In this document: positions 25,814-34,070 of the stretch, piece by piece | Layout of the letters: each line of letters begins with the position of its first letter | Position numbering within the stretch: position 1 is the stretch's first letter | Origin: Bryobacterales bacterium | GTDB taxonomy: Bacteria; Acidobacteriota; Terriglobia; Bryobacterales; UBA6623 | Assembly (NCBI GenBank): GCA_026713545.1 | Contig: JAPOOG010000014.1 | Coordinates: forward strand, 1-42,888 | Length of the DNA: 42,888 bases | Reading direction: 5' to 3' | Translations under genes and position numbers: made by a program | Notes under the pieces: model-generated | Databases searched by the model: none | Seen by the model: the letters and a program-made list of their open reading frames with translations, nothing else | Told to the model about the DNA's origin: nothing

Positions 25814-27253
25814 ATGGTGGAAAATCTGGAAGCATCCTGGTGGCTGATCGCCGCTTATCTCATCGTGATGCTGGGGATCGGCATCCTGGGGCGGGGAAAA
25901 GTAACAAACATCGAGGATATGGCGGTGGCCGGACGCCGCTCGGGAGTATGGTTGATCGCTTTTTCCGTGGCGGCGACGTGGATCAATGGCACGACCCTGG
26001 TAGGCAATTCCGCCCTCGGCAGGGATTTTGGATTAAGCAGTTATTGGGCCGGCGGCTCCTTCCTGTTTGTTACGGTGTGGATCGGATATTATGTGGTGCC
26101 CAGGCTTAGAGAAACCGGAATAATAACAATTCCCGAGTTGTTCGAGCGTTTTTTTGGTCCGGCATATCGGTTACTAGCCCTCGTACTGGTCATCCTTCGT
26201 GATTTGGGCGTCACGGCGGGCACTCTTGGGGCTCTGACCGTGGTGACGATGGCATTGCTGGACATCTCCGCTATCGAGTCGCAAGCCCTTTGGCTGGGTG
26301 TCACGGTGATCTATGTCTTCCTTGGAGGCATGTGGGCCGTCCTGGTGACTGACTCTATTCAGTTCGTCATCATTGTGGCCGGCACCGTGGGGCTGCTATT
26401 CTCGGGCATTGGTCAATTGGGCGGCCTCTCGGAACTCGGCAGCCGCGTTGACCCCATACTTCTTGACCAGTTCGGCCGGGCGGGCGGCTTGCAGGTCTTG
26501 GGGTGGATTGTTATCGGGATCGCCGTCACTTGTGGATATCAGGGGATTATCCAGCGAGGGTTCGCCGCGTCCAGCCCGGAAACCGCAAGGAAGGGTTTTC
26601 TGTATGGAGGAGTTCTAGGAATCCTTTGGTATATGGTTCCTCCTCTGATCGGTCTGCTCGGCTTGGCGATCCACGACAGCACCGTAAGAGCTGAAGATAC
26701 CTTCGTCCGAGTAGCATTTGAGTCAGCAAGCGGTCAGATGGCAACCTTGATCGTCGTCAGTGTCCTGGCGGCAAGCATGTCTACGCTGTCGTCGACGATC
26801 AACACCTTGGCTTCGAACTTCACACTCGATATTTACCAGCGCTTCATCGACCCGAATTCCAGCATGCGGCGCCGGCTCTGGGTCTACCGCGTCAACGTCA
26901 TATTGATCGGACTCTTGGCGGCCTTGATTTACTATCTCGTTCCACTGCTAATCGAGCTGTTTTGGCTGGGCGGACGAATTATGGGCTCTTCGGTGGCGCC
27001 GGCTCTGGTAGCTCTCGTTATGTTTCCGGCTGTCAGGAGAGCACCAAAAACGGTCTTGGCCGCGATGATATCAGGAGCCACGACCGTTGCCGCGTTACAG
27101 ATTTTCGGAGCTGTTCAGGAAGTCGGATCGGTCGTAATCATTTGGCGGCTCGACCCGATCCTGGTGGGTTTCCCCATTGCCGTTCTTACGCTGTGCGTGG
27201 GCACCTGGATCGAGACACGACGGACGACCGGCGCGGCGGGCATCCCAGCCTAG
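25814..27253 (+). CDS. Sodium:solute symporter (SSS family), 479 aa
   Basis: Inner-membrane Na+-coupled transporter with about 12-13 helices; the substrate is unknown. The SSS pattern is visible: helix 1 WWLIAAYLIVMLGIGILGRG, AGRRSGVWLIAFSVAATWINGTT, the helix-3 region GLSSYWAGGS, the long conserved helix with GMWAVLVTDSIQFVIIVAG, and VVSVLAASMSTLSSTINTLA (the Na2-site Ser/Thr region). Its start abuts the stop of the small membrane protein; hydantoinase A follows after 12 bases. Context suggests import of an N-acylated, hydantoin- or lactam-type compound for the downstream hydrolases. Confidence 0.92.
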   Translation: MVENLEASWWLIAAYLIVMLGIGILGRGKVTNIEDMAVAGRRSGVWLIAFSVAATWINGTTLVGNSALGRDFGLSSYWAGGSFLFVTVWIGYYVVPRLRETGIITIPELFERFFGPAYRLLALVLVILRDLGVTAGTLGALTVVTMALLDISAIESQALWLGVTVIYVFLGGMWAVLVTDSIQFVIIVAGTVGLLFSGIGQLGGLSELGSRVDPILLDQFGRAGGLQVLGWIVIGIAVTCGYQGIIQRGFAASSPETARKGFLYGGVLGILWYMVPPLIGLLGLAIHDSTVRAEDTFVRVAFESASGQMATLIVVSVLAASMSTLSSTINTLASNFTLDIYQRFIDPNSSMRRRLWVYRVNVILIGLLAALIYYLVPLLIELFWLGGRIMGSSVAPALVALVMFPAVRRAPKTVLAAMISGATTVAALQIFGAVQEVGSVVIIWRLDPILVGFPIAVLTLCVGTWIETRRTTGAAGIPA

Positions 27254-27265
27254 AAAAGTTTCAGC

Positions 27266-29353
27266 ATGAGCACTTTCAGATTGGGTGTGGACATCGGGGG
27301 CACATTCACGGATGCCGTAATGATGAACGAATCGACAGGCGAGATTCGTTTGGTGAAGATGTCGAGCACGCCGAGCGATCCGTCCGTGGGCTTCGTTAAC
27401 GTCATCGAGCGCATTCTCGAGGAATCGAAGGTCCCCGCACGGAGCGTCACGTACAACGTGCACGGTACGACGGTCGCCACGAACACCATCATCGAAGGCA
27501 AAGGCGCCAAGGCCGCCTTGATCGCCACCAAGGGCTTCCGCGATGTTTTTGAAATCGCGCGGCAAATTCGGCCCAAGCTGTACGACATCTTCTGCGACAA
27601 GCCGAAGCCGTTGATCCCTCGGGCGCTCTGTTTCGAAGTGCCCGAGCGGCTCGATTTCGCCGGGGATGTTCTCGCGGCGCTGGACGAGGCGAAGGTCCGC
27701 GAGGTGGCGCGGCGCATCAAGCGGGAAGGGGTCGAAGCTGTCGTTGTGTGTCTGCTGCACTCGTACGTGAACCCGGCTCATGAAAGGCGGGTGGGCGAGA
27801 TTGTCCGTGAGGAGATGCCGGGGGTGTTCGTAAGCCTTTCCTCGGACCTGTGCCCTGAAATGCGGGAGTACTTTCGCGCCAGCACTACTGCAATCAATGC
27901 CTTGGTGATGCCGATCGTCAGCCGTTATCTCGAGCGCCTCGAACGGCGGCTTAAGGAGATCGATCTCCGCGCGGGGCTGCACTTGATGACTTCAGCCGGC
28001 GGCATCATGTCATCGCAAGTGGCTCGGCAACAGCCCGTCAATCTTATCGAGTCCGGTCCGGCGGCGGGGGTTGCCGCGGCCACTCACTTGGGGAGGCTAC
28101 TGGGGCCGCACAATCTCATCAGCTTTGACATGGGGGGCACGACAGCGAAAGCGGGCTTGGTGGAAGGAGGCGTTCCGAAGATCGTTCCCCATTTCGAAGT
28201 CGGCAGCGCGGCAGTTTCCGAGAACCGCTCGGCAGGATACCCGGTGCGCACGCCGGTGGTGGATCTGGTCGAGATCGGAGCGGGCGGCGGATCAATCGCT
28301 TGGGTAGATCCGGGCGGAGGACTGAGGGTCGGACCGCAGAGCGGAGGAGCCGATCCGGGCCCGGCCTGTTACGGCAAGGGTCAGACCGAACCCACCATCA
28401 CCGACGCGAATCTCTTCCTGGGCCGCATCGATCCCGAGTACTTCCTGGGAGGAGAGCACAAACTGAATCCCGATCTTGCCGTGAACGCAATTGGGCATCT
28501 TGCCCGAAAGCTCGATCTCCAACCGGTCGAGGCGGCGCGGGGCATCATCGAGATCGCCAACGCCAACATGGTGGGCGCCATACGGCTGATTTCAGTGCAA
28601 AGGGGTTTTGACCCACGGGATTTCATGCTGGTCGCCTACGGCGGCGCGGGACCGATGCATGCCAATGCTCTAGCTCGGGAGTTGCATATCCCCATGGTGC
28701 TGATCCCGATGAGCCCGGGTGTGACGTCGGCGCTTGGACTCTTGGTGACAGACATCAAGCATGATTACGTCCGTGCCCATATCCGTCCGATGGAGGCAAT
28801 CGATTTCGACAAGCTGACCCAGGAGTATCAGAGCTTCGAACGACAGGCACGAGACGTGCTGCGTTCCGAAGGCATTTCAGAGGCCGACATCTCCTTCTCG
28901 CGATCTGTGGACATGCGCTACGTCGGCCAGTCTTACGAACTGCGGGTGGAAGCTCCGTCTCGATATTTGAAGCCAGGCGACGAAGGCAAGCTTAATGCCG
29001 CATTCTTCGAAGCTCATCAGCGGGCCTACGGCTACGCCGAAACTTCTGAACCGACGGAAGTGGTGAACCTGCGGCTGACGGCGCTGGGCCGCATTCGGCG
29101 ACCTCAGTTGCGACGGCTCGCGACCGGAGGGCAGGACAGCACCGAGGCCGTCAAAGGCGTGCGACAGGTCTATTTTTCCGAAGCCGGCAAGAGCGTTGCC
29201 TGCAAGATCTATGACCGCTACCGTCTTCGATGTGGTAATGCCGTTCCCGGGCCGGCGATCGTGGAAGAAAAGGATTCGACGACCGTGATACATCCGGCCT
29301 TCCGCGCAAATGTGGACGAGTACGGAAATCTGATGATACAAGAGTCACACTGA
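27266..29353 (+). CDS. Hydantoinase/oxoprolinase subunit A (HyuA-like)
   Basis: A 695-residue HyuA/oxoprolinase N-terminal-type protein of the actin-like ATPase fold. GVDIGGTFTDAVM (7-19) is the first phosphate loop; VHGTTVATNTIIEGKGAKAA follows, then ESGPAAGVAAATHLG, SFDMGGTTAKAGL (second phosphate loop), the family segment VDLVEIGAGGGSIAWVD, and a C-terminal domain with VDMRYVGQSYEL. With the B subunit it would open a cyclic amide (hydantoin, N-methylhydantoin, 5-oxoproline or acetone-type carboxylation relatives) using ATP. The stop overlaps the start of the B subunit gene (TGATG). Confidence 0.93.
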   Translation: MSTFRLGVDIGGTFTDAVMMNESTGEIRLVKMSSTPSDPSVGFVNVIERILEESKVPARSVTYNVHGTTVATNTIIEGKGAKAALIATKGFRDVFEIARQIRPKLYDIFCDKPKPLIPRALCFEVPERLDFAGDVLAALDEAKVREVARRIKREGVEAVVVCLLHSYVNPAHERRVGEIVREEMPGVFVSLSSDLCPEMREYFRASTTAINALVMPIVSRYLERLERRLKEIDLRAGLHLMTSAGGIMSSQVARQQPVNLIESGPAAGVAAATHLGRLLGPHNLISFDMGGTTAKAGLVEGGVPKIVPHFEVGSAAVSENRSAGYPVRTPVVDLVEIGAGGGSIAWVDPGGGLRVGPQSGGADPGPACYGKGQTEPTITDANLFLGRIDPEYFLGGEHKLNPDLAVNAIGHLARKLDLQPVEAARGIIEIANANMVGAIRLISVQRGFDPRDFMLVAYGGAGPMHANALARELHIPMVLIPMSPGVTSALGLLVTDIKHDYVRAHIRPMEAIDFDKLTQEYQSFERQARDVLRSEGISEADISFSRSVDMRYVGQSYELRVEAPSRYLKPGDEGKLNAAFFEAHQRAYGYAETSEPTEVVNLRLTALGRIRRPQLRRLATGGQDSTEAVKGVRQVYFSEAGKSVACKIYDRYRLRCGNAVPGPAIVEEKDSTTVIHPAFRANVDEYGNLMIQESH

Positions 29354-31113
29354 TGGCAACCGTTGCCAGTCACGAAGACCAGCAGCGATCGAAACTGGAG
29401 ATGGACCCGATCCGTTTCGAAGTGATTCGGAGTGCTTTCGATGCCGCTGCTGACGAGATGGGGGCGGCCCTCCGAAAGTCGGCCTATTCCACAAACATCA
29501 AGACTCGAGCTGATTTCTCGTGCGCGCTGTTCGACGCCAAGCTGCGAATCATCGCCCAGTCGTTCTCACAGCCAGTTCACTTGGCGTCGATGTCGCGGAT
29601 GGTGCCCAATGCCATCCGTCAGTACGGTGTGGACAAGCTCGAGCCGGGCGACGCACTGGTCATGAATCACGCTTACCGCGGGGGCGTTCACCTGAACGAT
29701 ATCGTAGTGATCGCCCCTTATTTTGGTGATGAGAAGCTGCAAGGGTTCGTTGCCGCGCTGGCCCATCACGTGGACATCGGAGGCTACGCTCCTGGTGGCT
29801 ACTGCATATCGACGGAACTTTACCAGGAAGGCATCATCCTGCCTCCGGTAAAACTCGTTTCGCGCGGGAAGATCGTCGAGGATCTCTTTCAAGTGATCCT
29901 GGCCAACATCCGCTCCCCGCGGCAGTCAGCAGGGGACTTTCGAGCGCAGATCGCTTCCTCTCTATTGGGTCAACGAAGAATGGGTGAAATCATTCGCAAG
30001 TTCGGAGAGGAAACGATTGAAACGTTCGTGGACGAGCTGATCGATTACACGGAGCGGTGGTCTCGCCAGGAAATTGCCAACCTCCCCGAGGGCGTGTACC
30101 ACTCGGAATGTTATCTCGACGACGACGGCATCAGCGACGAGCCCATCAAGCTGGTGGTGACCGCCAGAATCCAGGGCGGGCGAGTCTCCTACGATCTGAC
30201 CGGTTCGGCGCAGCAAAGAAACTCGCCGATGAACGCCACTCTGACGCAAACCTACTCCCCGCTGGCGTACGTCATCAAGTGCCTGATCGACCCCAACGTA
30301 CCGACGAACGAGGGCTTTTACCGCTTGATCGACGTCAGCGCACCAGAGGGGACGGTCGTCAATGCAAAAGCCCCTGTCGGTGTGGTAGGAGGCTGGGAGG
30401 TCGCCATGCGGCTGTGCGACCTCACCTTCCGCGCCTTTTCCGAGGCGATGCCTGGACAAGTGATGGCTAGCACGAAAAGCATCAACTGCCACATGGCGTG
30501 CGGAGGAGAAGATCCGCGCAGCGGGGAGTACTACACTTTCATCGAAACAATGGCTGGAGGATACGGTGCGCGGCCTACCAAAGACGGCTTGGACGCCGTT
30601 CAAAGCCACATCCAAAACACCGAGAACTCTGCCATCGAAGAGACTGAAAACAACTTGCCTTTCCTAATAACGCGATATGAGCTCATACCGGATTCAGAAG
30701 GTGCGGGCCGCTATCGAGGAGGCCTCGGCATCCGGCGCGATTGGAAATTTCCTGACCACGAGGCCACGCTCACGGTGTTTTCCGACAACCGCAAGTATGC
30801 TCCTTGGGGATTGTTCGGAGGAGGGAACGGGGCCAGTTCCCGGTACGTACTCGACCCGGACGGCGAAGCCAGGGAACTGCCTTCGAAAATCACGCTGCAT
30901 CTTGCGCCGGACTCGGTGATCAGCTACCGCACACCCGGAGGCGGCGGGTACGGACCGCCTCACGACCGAGATCCGGAAGCCGTGCTTGGCGATGTTCTCG
31001 ACGGCAAGGTGACCGCTGCTCGCGCCCGAAAGGTTTACAGGGTGGTCGTGGATACCGAGCATCGTTGCGTTGACTTTGAAGCGACCAGGAAACTCAGAGA
31101 CGGTAATCGATGA
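29353..31113 (+). CDS. Hydantoinase/oxoprolinase subunit B (HyuB-like)
   Basis: A 586-residue protein with the HyuB core: MDPIRFEVIRSAFDAAADEM, the block ALRKSAYSTNIKTRADFSCA, NHAYRGGVHLNDIVVIAP, and the C-terminal RGGLGIRRDWKF and TPGGGGYG. It forms the catalytic complex with the A subunit. The region after residue 330 carries the conserved CHMACGGED and YTFIETMAGGYGARP. It overlaps the ceramidase-like gene by four bases, so the A, B and ceramidase-like products are made in step. Confidence 0.93.
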   Translation: MATVASHEDQQRSKLEMDPIRFEVIRSAFDAAADEMGAALRKSAYSTNIKTRADFSCALFDAKLRIIAQSFSQPVHLASMSRMVPNAIRQYGVDKLEPGDALVMNHAYRGGVHLNDIVVIAPYFGDEKLQGFVAALAHHVDIGGYAPGGYCISTELYQEGIILPPVKLVSRGKIVEDLFQVILANIRSPRQSAGDFRAQIASSLLGQRRMGEIIRKFGEETIETFVDELIDYTERWSRQEIANLPEGVYHSECYLDDDGISDEPIKLVVTARIQGGRVSYDLTGSAQQRNSPMNATLTQTYSPLAYVIKCLIDPNVPTNEGFYRLIDVSAPEGTVVNAKAPVGVVGGWEVAMRLCDLTFRAFSEAMPGQVMASTKSINCHMACGGEDPRSGEYYTFIETMAGGYGARPTKDGLDAVQSHIQNTENSAIEETENNLPFLITRYELIPDSEGAGRYRGGLGIRRDWKFPDHEATLTVFSDNRKYAPWGLFGGGNGASSRYVLDPDGEARELPSKITLHLAPDSVISYRTPGGGGYGPPHDRDPEAVLGDVLDGKVTAARARKVYRVVVDTEHRCVDFEATRKLRDGNR

Positions 31114-32519
31114 GCGGAGCCAGAACCATCATTGCCGGCGCAGGCCGTTCGGATATCACTCCCCCGGTCGGGTCACCCCATTTGAACTGGGGAGCCGCGA
31201 CGCACGAAGTTGCCGCGGGAATCGACATGGAGCTGTATTCGACGGTGCTCTATCTCTCGGACGGCGCCTCTGAGGTCGTTCTCCTCAACCTGGACGTGGC
31301 GACGCTGACCGAGGGGTTGGCTCTCGAAGTACGGCAGGCGGCGGCGAGGGAATCCTCAGTCTCGCTCGACAGAGTGCTTGTTACGTGGACGCACACCCAT
31401 TCTGCCGTCCCGTTGCATGACACGCCATGGATGGAACAGGGCCGCGAGCTGTTTCTCGAATACCAGAGCTCGTTTGCGGCGAGGGCGGCTCAGGCGGCCG
31501 GCGAGGCCAAGAGGAACGCGCGTCCCGCGAGGTTGGGGTGGGGCAAGGGCCGCTCCGGCATCGGAATCAACCGCCGTCAACACTTGGACAACGGCCGAAT
31601 TATCACAGGCAACAATCCCGCAGGCCCGGTCGATCATGAGGTGGTCGTTTTCCGCATTGACGATACGGACGGTATGCCGATAGCGACCGTGGTGAACTTC
31701 GCGATGCATCCGACCATCATGGGACATGAGAACGACAAGATCACGCCGGATTATCCCGGGGCTATGAAACGAGTTGTCGAGCGCAACCTTGGAGGGCTGA
31801 GCCTGTTTCTCCAAGGAGCGACTGGCGACATCGGTCCCGTAGAAGGTTTCACCGGCGACCTGGCGGTCTATCGCCGCGCCGGAGCACGTCTCGGATATGA
31901 GGTCTGCCGGGTCGCCGAAGGCATTCGCACCGCCGGAGGCAGACTCGAGTTCCAACATGTTCTCGAATCAGGAGCTCCGCTGGGCATCTACAAGTGGCGG
32001 CACGAACGGGAAACGCCCATTTCGATCCGTAGCGAGAGCAGGGTCGCGCGACTCATGCCACACTCGGTTGAACCGGTCGAGAAGCTGGAAGGCGAGTATC
32101 AGGATCTCGATCAAAAGCTTCGGCTTGCCCATCAGGATGGTGACGAGAACGAAATCAAGCGCTTCCACTACCAAGTCAAGCGAGCGGCGCTACAGCTTCA
32201 ACGTGCTCAACGGCTCTCGGAGCCGGGAGCGGTCGAGATCCCGGTTCAGGTGATCACTTTGGGTGAAGCGGCTCTAGTCCTGACGCCCCTGGAACCCTTC
32301 TGTGAAATCGGGATCGAGGTCAAGAGGCGATCACCCTTGCCCGCGACCATGTTTTGCGGTTATTCCATGGGCGGCTACTTCCTGTGCTACCTTCCAACCG
32401 ACGAAGCGCTGGACGAAGGCGGTTATGAACCCGGCATCTCTCTTTTCGGCAAGGGTTCGGCAAAGGAGCTAGAGGACACTGCGGTCTCATTGCTGAAGGA
32501 GCTTTCGACGCAAATGTAG
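31110..32519 (+). CDS. Neutral/alkaline ceramidase-like hydrolase, 469 aa
   Basis: It matches the N-terminal domain of neutral/alkaline non-lysosomal ceramidases, zinc amidases of N-acyl groups: AGRSDITPPVG at the start, TWTHTHSAVPLHD (His pair), VVNFAMHPTIMG with a metal His, DYPGAMKRVVERN and LFLQGATGDIGP (catalytic-pocket Gly/Asp). No signal peptide is present, so a cytoplasmic amidase is more likely than a secreted ceramidase. A helical insertion (about 320-365: LEGEYQDLDQKLRLAHQDG) is unusual. As the last overlapping gene of the symporter-hydantoinase operon it probably handles the same substrate or its product. Confidence 0.88.
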   Translation: MSGARTIIAGAGRSDITPPVGSPHLNWGAATHEVAAGIDMELYSTVLYLSDGASEVVLLNLDVATLTEGLALEVRQAAARESSVSLDRVLVTWTHTHSAVPLHDTPWMEQGRELFLEYQSSFAARAAQAAGEAKRNARPARLGWGKGRSGIGINRRQHLDNGRIITGNNPAGPVDHEVVVFRIDDTDGMPIATVVNFAMHPTIMGHENDKITPDYPGAMKRVVERNLGGLSLFLQGATGDIGPVEGFTGDLAVYRRAGARLGYEVCRVAEGIRTAGGRLEFQHVLESGAPLGIYKWRHERETPISIRSESRVARLMPHSVEPVEKLEGEYQDLDQKLRLAHQDGDENEIKRFHYQVKRAALQLQRAQRLSEPGAVEIPVQVITLGEAALVLTPLEPFCEIGIEVKRRSPLPATMFCGYSMGGYFLCYLPTDEALDEGGYEPGISLFGKGSAKELEDTAVSLLKELSTQM

Positions 32520-32521
32520 GT

Positions 32522-32617
32522 CCGCAGACACCCGTGGAGCGATGTTTCGAGTGTCATGGACTGTTCGCACGCGGGGCAATGTCCTCCGCAATCGCTCGGG
32601 AGGAGGACGTCAGATGA
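32522..32617 (+). pseudogene. Possible cytochrome c remnant with a CXXCH motif
   Basis: In the gap after the ceramidase-like gene, one frame reads ERCFECHGLFARGAMSSAIA before stopping at 32615. CFECH (32543-32557) has the form of a haem c attachment site. A GTG at 32534 could start it. Acidobacterial TPR proteins are often paired or fused with multihaem cytochromes, so this may be a leftover; it may equally be chance. Confidence 0.2.
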
Positions 32618-32642
32618 TAATCATGCCGGCTGGTGTCTTCTC

Positions 32643-34022
32643 ATGGGGCTCACGCGGATGAGGACGGTGCTTGCCTTGCTGCTTACGGCTCCGTCGCTGT
32701 TCGGGGCCGGCTGGGAAGCGGCTCTGCAGCGTGGTCTGGATCATTTCCGTGCAGGCGACTGCGAATCCTCACTGCGAGAATTGACAGCGGCCGTGGCCGG
32801 GAACCATGAAATCGCGCAGGCCCACCTGGCCATTGCGATTTGCGAGACGCGCCTGGGCCGCCCGAACCGCGCTACACCGTCCTTCGAGCAAGTTGCGAAG
32901 ATTCGTCCCCACGACTGGCAGGCGTGGAACAACCTCGGCGCTAACCTGATCGAAACCGGGAACCCGGACAAAGCGCTGCCGGCTTTCCAGCAGGCCGCCC
33001 GGCTCAATGGCGGCAACGAGTTGGTCTGGTTCAACGTGGGATCGACCCTTCTGAGCCTGCGAAAGAACGATGAAGCCTTTCGGGCGTTGAGCCAAGCCCG
33101 GAAAATCGCACATCAGGATCCGGAAATTGAAGCCGCCTGGCAGGCGGCGGCAACCCGCGCCGCCGAAGACGCTCACGAGATGTTCGGCCGAGAGCAGTAC
33201 GCCGAAGCGAAGAACGTTCTATCGGCTGTTCAGCCGGCTTTGAAAAACAGCGGCGCTTGGAACAGCCTGTTCGGACAAATCGAGTTCAAACTCAACCAGC
33301 CGGAATCAGCACTTCAGCATCTGCAAAGAGCGCTGGAACTGGAACCCGGCAACGAACAGTTCCTTATAGATATCGGTCAGTTTCTGATTCACTATCGTGC
33401 CTTCGCCGCGGCGCTTACGATGTTCGAAGAGGGCCGCGGAAGGTTTCCTTCTTCGGTGGGTGTCCAGTTCCTGCTGGCGCTGGCTTACATCTTGGAGGAG
33501 CGTAGACCGGCGGGCATCGAAGTGCTCAAGCAGATTCTTGCGGTTGACAAGGAATTCGAGCCGGCGTACAAGGCGCTCGGCGAATGCTATGAGCAAGAGC
33601 GGGACGGCAACGCATTGGTCGCGCTCGGCGAGGAGTTCATCGGCATCCGACCGGCCAGCGCTACGGGATATTACCTCAAGGGGATGGGATACTTAAGGCT
33701 GGCGATGGACAACCGCACGTCGATGTTACCGGCGATCGAAGCACTGCAGAAAGCCGTCGAGCTCGAACCGGGCGTTAGCGACCGGCATTTCACTCTCGGC
33801 AAAGCATTCCAATGGGAAGAAAAATATGACCAGGCGATCACGGAGTTGAAGGAAGCCATCCGTTTGGACCCGCGGCATGATCGAGCGCACTATGTGCTCG
33901 CTACTTTGTACAGGCGCACGGGAAGCCGCGAGCTTGCCGCCCAGGAACTGAAGATCCACCAAAGTCTGCCCAAGCGTGTCCCGAGGGGGATACGTCTGTT
34001 GGTGGACGTCAAACCTCGCTGA
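32643..34022 (+). CDS. Exported tetratricopeptide-repeat protein, 459 aa
   Basis: A signal peptide (MRTVLALLLTAPSLFGAGW) is followed by about ten TPR-like helix pairs: for example AWNNLGANLIETGNPDKALPAFQQAARLNG, FKLNQPESALQHLQRALELEPGNEQ, SDRHFTL.GKAFQWEEKYDQAI (short units only), and the last RAHYVLATLYRRTGSRELAAQEL. It probably scaffolds protein contacts in the periplasm. ATG 32643 and ATG 32658 both suit the signal peptide; the upstream 29 codons in frame are rejected as non-coding. It is 123 bases after the operon before it and convergent with the gene at 34071. Confidence 0.8.
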   Translation: MGLTRMRTVLALLLTAPSLFGAGWEAALQRGLDHFRAGDCESSLRELTAAVAGNHEIAQAHLAIAICETRLGRPNRATPSFEQVAKIRPHDWQAWNNLGANLIETGNPDKALPAFQQAARLNGGNELVWFNVGSTLLSLRKNDEAFRALSQARKIAHQDPEIEAAWQAAATRAAEDAHEMFGREQYAEAKNVLSAVQPALKNSGAWNSLFGQIEFKLNQPESALQHLQRALELEPGNEQFLIDIGQFLIHYRAFAAALTMFEEGRGRFPSSVGVQFLLALAYILEERRPAGIEVLKQILAVDKEFEPAYKALGECYEQERDGNALVALGEEFIGIRPASATGYYLKGMGYLRLAMDNRTSMLPAIEALQKAVELEPGVSDRHFTLGKAFQWEEKYDQAITELKEAIRLDPRHDRAHYVLATLYRRTGSRELAAQELKIHQSLPKRVPRGIRLLVDVKPR

Positions 34023-34070
34023 GCACCTCCGGGCGCACTGACCGTAATTCGCGCGCGGTCTCCGTTATCT

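Noticed and set aside
34040-34062. Bidirectional terminator between the convergent TPR and CocE/NonD genes
   Set aside because: A GACCG/CGGTC stem can be drawn, but the loop is long and there is no T-run on either side.
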